A DNA stretch of 64,000 bases from Terracoccus sp. 273MFTsu3.1 (lineage in GTDB: Bacteria; Actinomycetota; Actinomycetes; Actinomycetales; Dermatophilaceae): NCBI RefSeq assembly GCF_000383675.1, contig NZ_KB911821.1, positions 806,001 to 870,000 on the forward strand. Direction: 5' to 3'. The position numbers and the translations under genes were made by a program. Positions 49,074 through 58,139 of the stretch are shown here, in pieces. Below the pieces are notes generated by a model that did not search any database, had not been told where the DNA came from, and saw only the letters and a program-made list of their open reading frames with translations. Numbering within the stretch: the first letter of the stretch is position 1; each line of letters opens with the position of its first letter.

Positions 49074-50179
49074 CCGATCCCGGCCCCATCGTCCTGCTCT
49101 CCGGGCTCGCGCTCGTCGTCTTCGGACTGGTCGTCGCCGGCCTGCCCCGGTGGGGCTCGGGCATCGCGCGCGGCGTCGTCCGAGGCGTGCAGGTCGTGCT
49201 GCTCAACGTCCTCGTCCTCGCTCTCGCAGGCGCCGCGCTGAACGACCAGTACCTCTTCTACTCCAGCTGGGGCGACCTCTTCGGCTCCCGCTCGACGTCG
49301 GTCCAGGTGCACCACGGCGGGACGAGCCCCGAGGTCGTCACGGCCGCCGTGGCCGGTCCCGGCCTCCGCGGCGTCACGACCCCGGCCGTGCTGCCGCCCC
49401 TACCGCAGCCGGGCTCGCGGCTGCAGACCTACACGGTCGTCGACACTCGGTCGGACGCCGAGGGCCAGGTCTACGTCCACCTGCCCGTCGGCTACGACCC
49501 GAGGTCCTCGCGCACCTATCCGGTGATCCTCGGCCTGCACGGCTTCCCGAGCGGGCCGAAGGGCTTCCTCAAGCTCGACTTCCTCAGCTCCGTCGACGCC
49601 CTCACCGCCGAGCACCGGCTGGCCCCCTCGATCGTCGTCGTCCCTCGCATCGACACCCCGGCGAGCCTCGACACCGAGTGCGTCAACGGCGGGGTCGGAC
49701 AGCCGCAGACGGACACGTGGCTCGCGCACGACATCCCGGCGTGGACCGCGCACCACTTCCGGGTCAGGCTGGCTCGGACGTCGTGGGCCACGCTCGGCTA
49801 CTCCTACGGCGCCTGGTGCGCGGCGTCGCTGTCGATGCGCCACCCCGACGTCTTCGGCGCCGCGGTCGTGCTCCTCGGCTACTTCCGTCCCGACTTCAGC
49901 GCCGCCTACGACCCGCTGACGACGGCGACCCAGCGCGGCTACGACCTCGTCACGATGGCGCACGCCGCGCCGCCGCCCGTGGCGATGTGGGTCCTCACGT
50001 CTCGCGAGGACCCGTTGTCCTACCCCACGACGTCGAAGTTCCTCAGCGTCGCCCGGAGCCCGCTCGACGTGACGGGCACGGTCCTCGCCCACGGTGGCCA
50101 CCGGGACTCGGTGTTCACTCCCTACGTCCCGGCCGCCCTCGCGTGGCTGGCCCAGACCCTGCCGGGCTTCCGTGCCTGA
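49064..50179 (+). CDS. membrane-anchored alpha/beta-hydrolase esterase
   Basis: The protein has 371 residues. Two N-terminal membrane helices (about 8-28 and 39-60) precede an extracellular esterase-type domain. Its oxyanion region is VILGLHGFPSGPKGF and the nucleophile elbow is GYSYGAW (Ser in the middle). A DPLSY acid region and HGGH near the end give the likely catalytic Asp and His. It resembles the antigen-85/esterase-D family. The gene overlaps lysX by 10 bases, so it could hydrolyse aminoacyl-lipids made by LysX; esterases of that type are known partners of aminoacyl-PG synthases, but this is inference. Confidence 0.85.
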   Translation: MELTDPGPIVLLSGLALVVFGLVVAGLPRWGSGIARGVVRGVQVVLLNVLVLALAGAALNDQYLFYSSWGDLFGSRSTSVQVHHGGTSPEVVTAAVAGPGLRGVTTPAVLPPLPQPGSRLQTYTVVDTRSDAEGQVYVHLPVGYDPRSSRTYPVILGLHGFPSGPKGFLKLDFLSSVDALTAEHRLAPSIVVVPRIDTPASLDTECVNGGVGQPQTDTWLAHDIPAWTAHHFRVRLARTSWATLGYSYGAWCAASLSMRHPDVFGAAVVLLGYFRPDFSAAYDPLTTATQRGYDLVTMAHAAPPPVAMWVLTSREDPLSYPTTSKFLSVARSPLDVTGTVLAHGGHRDSVFTPYVPAALAWLAQTLPGFRA

Positions 50180-50192
50180 GGTCAGGGGACGT

Positions 50193-51158
50193 ATGCCGTC
50201 GGGCCGGGACGCTGACGGGCCGCCGGGACGCCGTCGGCGGCGGGGGCGAGGGCGCAGGGTGCGCGCGCGACCTCGCCACCTCGTCGCGGCGCTGCTCGGC
50301 CTGGCCGTCCTCGCCGCCCTCGGCCTGAGCGGCGTGGTGCCCGGGCTCGGACCATCGACCCTGCTGGGCGGTTCCGGCGCGGCGCCGGCGACGTCTGCCA
50401 CGACGGTGGCCCCGGCTCCCGTGACGCCGTCGGCCTCCGAGACGACGCCGTCCGGACCGCTGACGCTCGTGGGACTCGGGGACTCCGTGCCATCGGCCGA
50501 GACGTGCGGCTGCACCGGCTACGTCGAACAGGTCGGTCAGCGGCTCGGCGCGCTGACCCACCGGAGCTGGGTGGTGCACAACGACGCGAACGGCGGCTGG
50601 ACCACGGCGGACGTCGAGGACGACCTCGGCTCCTCGTCCACCCGCGACCACCTCGCGAACGCCGACCTCGTCCTCGTCGAGGTGGGGGCCAACGACTTCG
50701 ACCTCGACCGGGTCGACGACCAGGGCTGCTTCCCGGCCGCCGGGTCGGACTGCTGGACCGCCACGATCGCCGGCCTGCGCGACGGCCTGACCCGGATCAT
50801 CGCGGCGATCCGTCGCGTCGACCACCGTCCGGACCTGCGCATCGCCCTGCTCGGCTACTGGAACGTCACCGTCGACGGCTCGGTCGGCCGGGCTCTCGGC
50901 GAGGACTTCGTGCTCGGCAGCGACGAGCTCACCCGCCTGGTCAACGACACGGTCCACCAGGTGGCTGCCACGACGGGCGCGGTCTACGTGGACGCGTACA
51001 GCCCGCTCAAGGGCACCGCGGGCAGCCGGGACCCGACGGGTGACCTCCTCGACGACGGTGACCACCCGAACGCGAGCGGCCACACCCTCCTGTCGACCGC
51101 CGTCGTCAACGAGCTCGCCACGGCGGGGGCGGTCGCGGCCTGGCGTGGGGCGTCCTGA
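50193..51158 (+). CDS. SGNH/GDSL hydrolase, membrane-anchored or secreted
   Basis: The protein has 321 residues. A very basic N-terminus (GRRRRRGRGRRVRARPRH) and one hydrophobic helix (about 33-52) suggest a type II membrane anchor. A Thr/Ser/Pro linker leads to the SGNH domain, with block I VGLGDSVPSAETCGC, block III VEVGANDFDLD and block V DGDHPNASGH (Asp/His). ATG 50193 follows AGGGGA; an in-frame GTG at 50172 would overlap the esterase stop. It probably removes acyl or acetyl groups from an envelope polymer or lipid. It is third in the lysX operon. Confidence 0.82.
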   Translation: MPSGRDADGPPGRRRRRGRGRRVRARPRHLVAALLGLAVLAALGLSGVVPGLGPSTLLGGSGAAPATSATTVAPAPVTPSASETTPSGPLTLVGLGDSVPSAETCGCTGYVEQVGQRLGALTHRSWVVHNDANGGWTTADVEDDLGSSSTRDHLANADLVLVEVGANDFDLDRVDDQGCFPAAGSDCWTATIAGLRDGLTRIIAAIRRVDHRPDLRIALLGYWNVTVDGSVGRALGEDFVLGSDELTRLVNDTVHQVAATTGAVYVDAYSPLKGTAGSRDPTGDLLDDGDHPNASGHTLLSTAVVNELATAGAVAAWRGAS

Positions 51159-51291
51159 GGGGTCGCCGGGCACGCGCCCGGACCGACAGGATCCTGCCTC
51201 ATACCCACTCCGTCGAGATCCCGACAGCCGCAATCACGCCGGTCCGCGGGGCGTTGACGGCGCGCCCTCGGGTGCGGTTGCGTGGGGAGGC

Positions 51292-52197
51292 ATGACCGTC
51301 ATCGGCTTCCACTGCTCGCACGAGCAGATCGACCCCGCCCAGCTGCTCCGGGACGTCCGCTCGGCGCAGGACGCCGGCTTCACCGCGGCCATGTCGTCCG
51401 ACCACATCTCGCCGTGGAGCAGCCGCCAGGGCGAGTCCGGGTACGCGTGGAGCTGGCTCGGCGCGGCCCTCGCCACGACCTCCCTGCCGTTCGGCGTCGT
51501 CACGGCTCCGGGGCAGCGCTACCACCCCGCCGTCACCGCCCAGTCCATCGCGACGCTCGGGCAGATGTTCCCCGGACGCTTCTGGGCCGCGCTGGGGTCG
51601 GGCGAGGCCTCGAACGAACGGGTGACCGGTGCCGTGTGGCCGCGCAAGGAGGTCCGGGACGCGCGCCTCGTCGAGTGCGTCGACGTGATCCGACGGCTCC
51701 TCGCCGGAGAGGAGGTCAGCCACGACGGGCTCGTCGCGGTCAACCGGGCGCGACTCTGGACGCTGCCGGATCCCGTTCCCGACCTCGTCGGCCCGGCGGT
51801 GACCGCAGAGACTGCCGCGCGTCACGCCGGTTGGGCCGACGGCCTCATCACGGTGAACCAGCCACCCGAGACGCTGCGCAGGGTCCTGGCGGCCTACCGC
51901 GACGCCGGCGGACGCGGTCCCGCCCGCCTGCAGGTGCACGTGAGCTGGGCCGCCACGGAGGAGGAGGCACTGCACGTCGCCCACGACCAGTGGCGCAGCA
52001 ACGTGCTCGGCCCGCCCGTCGCCTGGGACACCGAGACGGTCGAGGCCTTCGACCTCATCGGAGAGACGGTCTCGCCGGACCAGGTCCGGGGCTCGGTCCT
52101 CGTCTCGGCCGACCTCGACCGACACGCACAGTGGCTCCAGGACTTCGCCGACATGGGCTGGGACGAGCTCTACGTGCACTTCGTCGGCCAGCACTAG
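51292..52197 (+). CDS. LLM-class flavin oxidoreductase (TIGR03885-like)
   Basis: This is a luciferase-like TIM-barrel enzyme. It has 301 residues. The family pattern is visible in MTVIGFHCSHEQIDPAQLLRDVRSAQDAGFTAAMSSDHISPWS, FGVVTAPGQRYHPAVTAQSIATLGQMFPGRFWAALGSGEASNE and ETAARHAGWADGLITVNQP. The sequence recalls the TIGR03885 group, thought to have reverted from F420 to FMN. ATG 51292 is preceded at once by GGGGAGG. It lies 104 bases before a GH13 enzyme on the same strand. The substrate is unknown. Confidence 0.85.
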   Translation: MTVIGFHCSHEQIDPAQLLRDVRSAQDAGFTAAMSSDHISPWSSRQGESGYAWSWLGAALATTSLPFGVVTAPGQRYHPAVTAQSIATLGQMFPGRFWAALGSGEASNERVTGAVWPRKEVRDARLVECVDVIRRLLAGEEVSHDGLVAVNRARLWTLPDPVPDLVGPAVTAETAARHAGWADGLITVNQPPETLRRVLAAYRDAGGRGPARLQVHVSWAATEEEALHVAHDQWRSNVLGPPVAWDTETVEAFDLIGETVSPDQVRGSVLVSADLDRHAQWLQDFADMGWDELYVHFVGQH

Positions 52198-52301
52198 GCA
52201 CCCTTCGTCGACGCGTTCGGCACCTCCGTGCTGCCTCAGCTGTCGGTGACCAGCCCCGCGGCGCAAGGTTCCTCGCGCCAGGACGCACGGGAGACGGATC
52301 G

Positions 52302-53984
52302 ATGAGGATGAGCGACACGGGCGACGTGTGGTGGAAGAACGCCGTCCTCTACTGCGCCGACATCGAGACGTTCCAGGACTCCGACGGCGACGGCGTGGGC
52401 GACCTGCGCGGGATGACCGACCGCATCGAGTACCTCGCCGACCTCGGGGTGACCTGCCTCTGGCTGATGCCCTTCTACCCGACCGCCCGCAAGGACGACG
52501 GCTACGACATCACCGACTTCTTCGGCGTCGACCCCCGGCTCGGCACCCTGGGCGACTTCGTCGAGCTCGTGCGCACCGCGCGCGCCCACGGCATCCGGAT
52601 CATCGTCGACTTCGTCATGAACCACACCTCCGACCAGCACCCCTGGTTCAAGTCCGCCCGACGCAGCCGCGAGGACCCGTACCGCGACTACTACGTGTGG
52701 AGCCGGACGAAGCCGCGGTCGAGCGCGAAGGACGTCGTCTTCCCGGACGAGGAGGACAGCATCTGGGAGCGGGACGATCGGACGGGCGACTACTACCTGC
52801 ATCACTTCTACAAGCACCAGCCGGACCTCAACGTCGCGAATCCGGCTGTCCAGGAGGAGATCTCAAGGACCCTCGGCTTCTGGCTCGCGCTCGGTGTGTC
52901 CGGGTTCCGGGTCGATGCCGTGCCGTTCCTCTTCGCCCGTGACGGCGTGCCCGGCGTCGACGACGCCGACGCCTTCAACCCCGACCGCTACCTCGGTGAC
53001 GTCCGGTCCTTCGTGACCCGGCGAGTGGGCGACGCCGTGCTCCTCGGCGAGGTCAACCTGCCCTACCCGGAGCAGCGACGGTTCTTCGGCGGCGACGACG
53101 GGGACGGGCTCAACATGCAGTTCGACTTCATCGGGATGCAGCGCTTCTACCTCTCCCTGGCCCGCGGCGACGCCGGCCCGCTCGCCGCTGCCCTGCGTGA
53201 GAGGCCCCCGCTCGACGTCACGAGCCAGTGGGCCAGCTTCGTGCGCAACCACGACGAGCTGACGCTCGACAAGCTCACGAAGAAGGAGCGGCACGAGGTC
53301 TTCGACGCCTTCGGGCCCGACCCTGACATGCAGCTCTACGACCGCGGTCTGCGGCGCCGCCTCCCGCCCATGGTCAGCGGTGACGAGCGGAGGGTGCGGC
53401 TCGCGTACTCCCTGATGTTCTCCCTGCCCGGCACGCCGGTGCTCTTCTACGGCGAGGAGATCGGCATGGGCGAGAACCTCGACGTGCCGGGCCGCCTCGC
53501 GGTGCGCACCCCCATGCAGTGGACGTCCGCACCGAGCGGCGGCTTCTCGACCGCCACCCCACGCCGTCTCACCCGACCCATGCCCGACGGGGTCTGGGGA
53601 CCGGAGCACGTCAACGTCGCCGACCAGCGCCGGGACCCCGGCTCGCTGTGGTGGTTCGTACGGAGCCTGGCGCGTCGCTACCGACAGCTGCCCGAGAGCG
53701 GGTGGGCGACCGTCGAGGTGCTCGACCACCCGGTGGCGTCGGTCCTGGCCCACGTCAGCCGCTGCGAGGACTGGGCCATGCTCGCCGTGCACAACCTCGG
53801 CGAGGAGGGGGTCGTCGTGCCCCTCACCGTGGCCGACCTGCCCGCCGGCGCCCGGCTCGTCGACGTGCTCGGTGGCCGACCCGACCTGGCCGCCACCGCC
53901 TCGGGGCGGCTCGATGTCGACCTCGAGCCGTACGGCTACAGGTGGCTGCTCGTCGTCCGCGACGGAGAGGACCCGCTCCTCTGA
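52302..53984 (+). CDS. GH13 alpha-glucan enzyme, trehalose-synthase-like
   Basis: This alpha-amylase-superfamily enzyme may isomerise maltose and trehalose or hydrolyse small alpha-glucosides. It has 560 residues. The GH13 regions are all present: DFVMNHTSDQHPWF (region I), GFRVDAVPFLF (nucleophile Asp), LLGEVNLPYPEQ (acid Glu) and FVRNHDELTLDKL (third Asp). The sequence DGYDITDFFGVDPRLGTLGDF is typical of trehalose synthase-like proteins. A beta-rich domain C ends the chain. It lacks the fused maltokinase. ATG 52302 is followed by a second in-frame ATG at 52308. Confidence 0.88.
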   Translation: MRMSDTGDVWWKNAVLYCADIETFQDSDGDGVGDLRGMTDRIEYLADLGVTCLWLMPFYPTARKDDGYDITDFFGVDPRLGTLGDFVELVRTARAHGIRIIVDFVMNHTSDQHPWFKSARRSREDPYRDYYVWSRTKPRSSAKDVVFPDEEDSIWERDDRTGDYYLHHFYKHQPDLNVANPAVQEEISRTLGFWLALGVSGFRVDAVPFLFARDGVPGVDDADAFNPDRYLGDVRSFVTRRVGDAVLLGEVNLPYPEQRRFFGGDDGDGLNMQFDFIGMQRFYLSLARGDAGPLAAALRERPPLDVTSQWASFVRNHDELTLDKLTKKERHEVFDAFGPDPDMQLYDRGLRRRLPPMVSGDERRVRLAYSLMFSLPGTPVLFYGEEIGMGENLDVPGRLAVRTPMQWTSAPSGGFSTATPRRLTRPMPDGVWGPEHVNVADQRRDPGSLWWFVRSLARRYRQLPESGWATVEVLDHPVASVLAHVSRCEDWAMLAVHNLGEEGVVVPLTVADLPAGARLVDVLGGRPDLAATASGRLDVDLEPYGYRWLLVVRDGEDPLL

Positions 53985-54005
53985 GGAGGGCGTCCCGCGA
54001 GCCCG

Positions 54006-54275
54006 TCAGTGGTGACGCAGAGCTGAGATGAGCTGCGACTTGTTCATGCTCGACCGACCTTCGACACCCACCTCACGGGCGCGTTTCATCAGCTGGTCCT
54101 TCGTCATGTCCTCGTAGTCGCCGGCCCGGCCACCCTTGCGGCTGACGGCGGAGCGAGAGCTCGCGGCCGCCGCGTTCGCGACGCGGGCAGCCTTCTCCTT
54201 GCTCGCCCCGTCGTCGCGGAGCGACTCGTAGAGGTGCTGGTCCTTCACCGAGGGTCCGGGTGTCCTGCGTGGCAT
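54006..54275 (-). CDS. small Rho-N-domain protein
   Basis: The protein has 89 residues. The N-terminal half is basic and alanine-rich (KEKAARVANAAAASSRSAVSRKGGR). The C-terminal half is a Rho N-terminal/SAP-like helical module (YEDMTKDQLMKRAREVGVEGRSSMNKSQLISALRHH), a fold that often binds nucleic acid. ATG 54275 follows AGAAGGAGG. A GTGT-N16-GGGTAG promoter on the minus strand (54334-54309) suggests stress-sigma control. Proteins like this are abundant in stressed actinobacteria, but their job is unknown. Confidence 0.82.
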   Translation of the reverse strand: MPRRTPGPSVKDQHLYESLRDDGASKEKAARVANAAAASSRSAVSRKGGRAGDYEDMTKDQLMKRAREVGVEGRSSMNKSQLISALRHH

Positions 54276-54308
54276 GGTGCCTCCTTCTGCGGGTTCCTCA
54301 CCTCTGGC

Positions 54309-54334
54309 CTACCCACCTCCCGGCGCTCCCACAC
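54309..54334 (-). promoter_or_regulatory. SigB/SigF-type promoter of the Rho-N gene
   Basis: On the minus strand GTGT (54334-54331), 16 bases, GGGTAG (54314-54309). It lies 34 bases before ATG 54275. Confidence 0.5.
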
Positions 54335-54343
54335 GTCGCGGCC

Positions 54344-55297
54344 TCAACCCCTGTTGCGTCGTGCCGCGCGGTCCCCGAGTGCTGTCAGCCGGTCTACGAC
54401 GCCAGAGCCGAGCCGACGTCGCGCCTCGGCACCGTCAACGGTGCGGGCACCCGCGCGCGCCGGCGCCCTCGGCAGGAGACGACCCATCTGACCCAGCACG
54501 CGGGTCGTCGTCCCCGGCGCGAGACCTCGCACCCGGATCCCGAGCCAGGCCAAGGGCGTCAGCACCACCATCGGACTCCCGGCCACCACCGCGTCGACGA
54601 TGCGGCGGGCGGCACGGTCGGCGTCGATCGAGAGCAGCGGGAGCGAGGCCGCGGGGGCGAACCACGCGTACTCGGCGGCTGGGTCTCCGCCGAATCGCGC
54701 GTGCAGGTGGCCGCCCGTGCGCATCAGGCCGGGCACGATCGTCGTGGCCGTCACGCCGGTACCACTCAGCGCCGCGGCAAGGCCGTCCGAGAAGCCGACC
54801 GCCGCGAACTTCGCCGTTGCGTAGGGCAGCAGGTGCGGCGGCGAGACCATCCCGCCGACCGAGGTGACCGTCCCGATGTGGCCGCGGCCGCGCCGGCGCA
54901 TGTGCGGCAGGACCGTCAGGGCGGCATGGATCGGTCCCCACGCCATCGTGTCCATCGCGTCCTCGAACTCGTGCAGGGCCAACGACTCGAGCGGTGCGGT
55001 CTGGATGACGCCCGCCACGGTGACGAGCACCTCGATGGGTCCGACCGAGTGCTCCACGCGGCCGACCAGCTCTCCCACATCGTGCCGGTCGCGCACGTCA
55101 CAGCGCTCCGCCGTGACCGGTCCGTACTTGCCCAGAGCCTGGGCGGCAGCCTCGACCTCCGCCTCGTCGCGGGCCGCCACGACGACCCGATGACCCCGCG
55201 TCAGCAACTCCTTCGCGACGAGGAAGCCCAACCCGCGCGAGGCACCGATGACGACGGCGACGGGTTGGTCGCGGTCGGTGTCGTCGGTCTGGCTCAT
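54344..55297 (-). CDS. short-chain dehydrogenase/reductase
   Basis: This is an NAD(P)-dependent oxidoreductase of the classical SDR family. It has 317 residues. The cofactor motif is GASRGLGF (about 18-25). The segment LVTVAGV replaces the usual NNAG. The catalytic site is SVGG...YATAKFA (Ser, Tyr and Lys). A C-terminal extension of about 60 residues goes past the SDR core, as in longer membrane-associated or lipid-acting members (GMRVRGLAPG-type segment). ATG 55297 follows AGGAGG. The substrate is unknown. It is divergent from the zinc alcohol dehydrogenase gene. Confidence 0.87.
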   Translation of the reverse strand: MSQTDDTDRDQPVAVVIGASRGLGFLVAKELLTRGHRVVVAARDEAEVEAAAQALGKYGPVTAERCDVRDRHDVGELVGRVEHSVGPIEVLVTVAGVIQTAPLESLALHEFEDAMDTMAWGPIHAALTVLPHMRRRGRGHIGTVTSVGGMVSPPHLLPYATAKFAAVGFSDGLAAALSGTGVTATTIVPGLMRTGGHLHARFGGDPAAEYAWFAPAASLPLLSIDADRAARRIVDAVVAGSPMVVLTPLAWLGIRVRGLAPGTTTRVLGQMGRLLPRAPARAGARTVDGAEARRRLGSGVVDRLTALGDRAARRNRG

Positions 55298-55339
55298 GCT
55301 CGCCTCCTGACGTGTGTGACCTGCTCGCTGCCCACGCGG

Positions 55340-55364
55340 GTTTCCGGTGGGCCACCGTGGGTAG
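55340..55364 (+). promoter_or_regulatory. SigB/SigF-type promoter of the zinc dehydrogenase gene
   Basis: GTTT (55340-55343), 15 bases, GGGTAG (55359-55364), nine bases before ATG 55374. This is the best match in the window to the GTTT-N15-GGGTAw consensus of SigB/SigF-type factors. Confidence 0.65.
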
Positions 55365-55373
55365 GTCCGCTCC

Positions 55374-56555
55374 ATGAAGGCTCTGACCTGGCACGGCATC
55401 GAGGACGTTCGTGTGACCGACGTACCCGAGCCCGTCATCGCCCACACCACCGACGCCGTCGTGCGGGTCACCTCGACCGCCATCTGCGGCTCCGACCTGC
55501 ACCTCTACCGGGTGCTCGCGCCGTACCTGGAGCCTGGCGACGTGCTGGGGCACGAGTTCATGGGCATCGTCGAGGAGGTCGGTCCGGGGGTCGCCACCCT
55601 CGCCGTCGGCGACCGCGTCGTCGTCCCGTTCAACATCTCGTGCGGTCGCTGCTGGATGTGCCAGCGTGGTCTGTTCGCCCAGTGCGAGACGACGCAGAAC
55701 ACCGACTCCGGCAAGGGCGCCAGCCTCTTCGGCTACACGAGTCTCTACGGTTCGGTCCCCGGCGGCCAGGCGGAGAGGGTCCTGGTGCCGCACGCCGACT
55801 TCGGTCCCATCGTCATCCCCCACGAGATGCCCGACGAGCGCTTCCTCTACCTCTCAGACATCCTGCCCACCGCGTGGCAGGCCGTGGAGTACGCCGACGT
55901 CAACGGCAACGACACGCTGGCCGTGCTGGGGCTGGGCCCGGTGGGCCAGCTCGCCGTGAGGTCGGCACTGCACCGCGGCGTCGGACGGGTCGTCGGCGTC
56001 GACCTCGTGCCCGATCGCCTCGAGAAGGCCCAGGCCAGCGGCGCCGAGGTCATCGATGCGTCCGACACCGATGTGGCGCAGGCCCTCAAGGACCTGACCG
56101 ACGGTCGAGGGCCGGACGCAGTCATCGATGCCGTCGGCATGGAGGCCCACGGGAACCCGTTCTCGGAGAAGCTCATCGCCGGCGCCAGCCGCTTGCCCAA
56201 GCCCATCGCCAGGGGTGCGATCGAGAGCTTCGGCATCGACCGGCTCGCGGCCCTGCACACCGCGGTCGCAGCGGTGCGCCGTGGCGGCACCCTGTCCATC
56301 AGCGGCGTCTACGGGGGCATGGCCGACCCGATGCCGATGATGGAGCTCTTCGACAAGGGCCTGACCATCCGGATGGGCCAGTGCCACGTCCGCCGCTGGA
56401 GCGACGAGCTGCTCGACATCGTCCGGGCCGACGACGACGTCCTGGGACTCGAGAGCCTGGCGACGCACCACGGCAGCCTCGCGGACGCGCCGGACCTCTA
56501 CCGCATCTTCCAGGAGAAGCAGGACGAGTGCCTCAAGGTCGTCCTGCACCCCTGA
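55374..56555 (+). CDS. zinc-dependent alcohol dehydrogenase (formaldehyde/threonine-dehydrogenase group)
   Basis: This is a medium-chain dehydrogenase, 393 residues. The catalytic zinc ligands are in STAICGSDLHLYR (Cys) and GDVLGHEFMGIVEEVG (His-Glu). The structural zinc loop is CGRCWMCQRGLFAQC. The NAD site is LGLGPVGQLAVRSALHRG, and the long loop YGSVPGGQAERVLVPHADF is typical of glutathione-independent formaldehyde-dehydrogenase-like members. It starts MKALTWHG. A stress-type promoter overlaps its upstream region. A detoxification role under stress is inferred. Confidence 0.9.
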   Translation: MKALTWHGIEDVRVTDVPEPVIAHTTDAVVRVTSTAICGSDLHLYRVLAPYLEPGDVLGHEFMGIVEEVGPGVATLAVGDRVVVPFNISCGRCWMCQRGLFAQCETTQNTDSGKGASLFGYTSLYGSVPGGQAERVLVPHADFGPIVIPHEMPDERFLYLSDILPTAWQAVEYADVNGNDTLAVLGLGPVGQLAVRSALHRGVGRVVGVDLVPDRLEKAQASGAEVIDASDTDVAQALKDLTDGRGPDAVIDAVGMEAHGNPFSEKLIAGASRLPKPIARGAIESFGIDRLAALHTAVAAVRRGGTLSISGVYGGMADPMPMMELFDKGLTIRMGQCHVRRWSDELLDIVRADDDVLGLESLATHHGSLADAPDLYRIFQEKQDECLKVVLHP

Positions 56556-56616
56556 GCCGATGGGCTCACCGGCTTCCGCCACCGCGCCACAGAACACCCG
56601 ACAAGGAGACCCATCC

Positions 56617-56988
56617 ATGAGCGTGACGAGCTTCCAGGACCTTCCCCTCGCGGACCGCGACCGGGAGTGGGACGGCGACGCCGCCGAGAAGCGGGTGCGG
56701 GCGTGGGCCGGCGCCGAGGACGAACCGAACGAGAAGTACCGCGACGCGCACGTCTGGTACGACGCGGAGAGCAAGGCGAACTTCACGGCCTACAAGCTTC
56801 TCGTCGCCGACGTGGTCGATGGCCGACTCAAGGCCGTCCCGCGCGGAGTCATGGCCGCTGCCGCGGTCATGCAGGGCTCACGCGGCGGGGTCGACCTGCC
56901 GGCCAAGGACCGCGACCGGGTCCGCAGCCACCTCGCGAAGTACTACGCGAAGATGGGCGAGGAGGCTCCCTGGGAACGGGACGGCTGA
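56617..56988 (+). CDS. stand-alone protein resembling a phage head-gene-associated domain
   Basis: The protein has 123 residues. The pattern WDGDAAEKRVRAWAGAEDE...NFTAYKLLVADVVDGRLKAVPRGVMAAAAVMQGSRGGVDLPAKDRDRVRSHLAKYYAKM is one I associate with a domain found in some phage capsid-maturation proteins and also as single genes in actinobacteria. No other phage genes are near. ATG 56617 follows AAGGAGA. It is co-directional with and 61 bases after the dehydrogenase gene, so probably in the same stress transcript. Its function is unknown. Confidence 0.75.
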   Translation: MSVTSFQDLPLADRDREWDGDAAEKRVRAWAGAEDEPNEKYRDAHVWYDAESKANFTAYKLLVADVVDGRLKAVPRGVMAAAAVMQGSRGGVDLPAKDRDRVRSHLAKYYAKMGEEAPWERDG

Positions 56989-57006
56989 CCGCTGAGCCCG
57001 CCGGGC

Positions 57007-57909
57007 TCAGAAGACGGCTCCGCCACCCGTCACCCCGAGCACGGTGCCGGACACGTAGCTGGCCTCCGTCGGGGACGCGAGGAAGACGTATGCCGGAGCG
57101 ACCTCACCCGGCTGACCGGCGCGTCCCAGCGGCGTGTCGGCACCGAACGTCTCGATCTTCCTGCTGTCCCGCGTCGCGGGCTGCAAGGGCGTCCAGATCG
57201 GTCCGGGCGCCACGGCATTCACCCGAATCCCCTTGGGGCCGAGGGACGCCGCGAGATTGACGGTGAGATTGTTGAGCGCTGCCTTGGTGGCTGCGTAGTC
57301 GAGCAGTGCGGGCGACGGGTCGTAGGCCTGGATGGACGTCGTGTTGATGATCGACGAGCCGGGACGAAGGTGCGGCAGTGCTGCCTGGCACAGCCAGATC
57401 ACCGCGTAGAGGTTGGTGCGCATCACCCGCTCGACGTGCTCCGGCTGGAGCCCCTCGAGCCCCTCGGGTCCCCGGTCCCAGTGGTAGCCGGCGTTGTTGA
57501 CGAGGATGTCGAGGCCCCCGAGCCCACGGACCGCGTCGGCGACCGCCCGCATGCAGGCCTGGCGCTCGACGAGGTCTCCCGGCACGAGGACGCCCGTGCG
57601 GCCGGCCTCCTCGATCCAGCGCAGGGTGTCCTCGGCGTCGGACTGCTCTGCGGGCAGGTAGCTGATCGCGACGTCGGCACCCTCACGGGCGTACGCGATC
57701 GCGATGGCCCGGCCGATGCCGGAGTCCCCACCGGTGATGAGCGCGCGTCTGCCCTCGAGACGGCCATGGCCGACGTAGGTCTCCTCCCCGTGGTCCGGAA
57801 CCGGGTGCATCTCGCTCGTCAGCCCGGGCGGTTCCTGCTGCTGGGCGGGAAATCCGCCCTGGTCGTCGTGGCGCACCATGCTCTCGGCGCGGTCGGCGAT
57901 CTCGGACAC
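57007..57909 (-). CDS. SDR-family oxidoreductase (YhdF/YhxC-like, glucose-dehydrogenase group)
   Basis: This is a stress-associated short-chain dehydrogenase, 300 residues. An N-terminal extension of about 50 residues (QQQEPPGLTSEMHPVPDHGEETYVG) is typical of general-stress SDRs such as Bacillus YhdF. The core shows GGDSGIGRA (cofactor), LVNNAGYHWD and Ser plus YAATKAAL (catalytic Tyr-x-x-x-Lys). It ends GVTGGGAVF. The start is GTG 57909. GTGGGTAGG lies about 40 bases upstream on the minus strand. The substrate is unknown. Confidence 0.9.
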   Translation of the reverse strand: MSEIADRAESMVRHDDQGGFPAQQQEPPGLTSEMHPVPDHGEETYVGHGRLEGRRALITGGDSGIGRAIAIAYAREGADVAISYLPAEQSDAEDTLRWIEEAGRTGVLVPGDLVERQACMRAVADAVRGLGGLDILVNNAGYHWDRGPEGLEGLQPEHVERVMRTNLYAVIWLCQAALPHLRPGSSIINTTSIQAYDPSPALLDYAATKAALNNLTVNLAASLGPKGIRVNAVAPGPIWTPLQPATRDSRKIETFGADTPLGRAGQPGEVAPAYVFLASPTEASYVSGTVLGVTGGGAVF

Positions 57910-58139
57910 GGTCGGTGCCTTTCCTTCGGGTTCGCTGCTCCCCTCCTCCTACCCACCGCGGGTCCGGCGACGCGCTCCGGGACGCTCGACGTCACGAGCG
58001 GGTGCGCGATCCGAACCGACGCAGACCCGACGCGTCCGCGGGGACCCGTTGCGCGAAGGGGCTGCTGCGTGGCACTGTCGAGTCGTCTGAGCGGTCCAAT
58101 CACAGCGCCGACTCCGTCACCGGAACCCGGAGATGAGTC

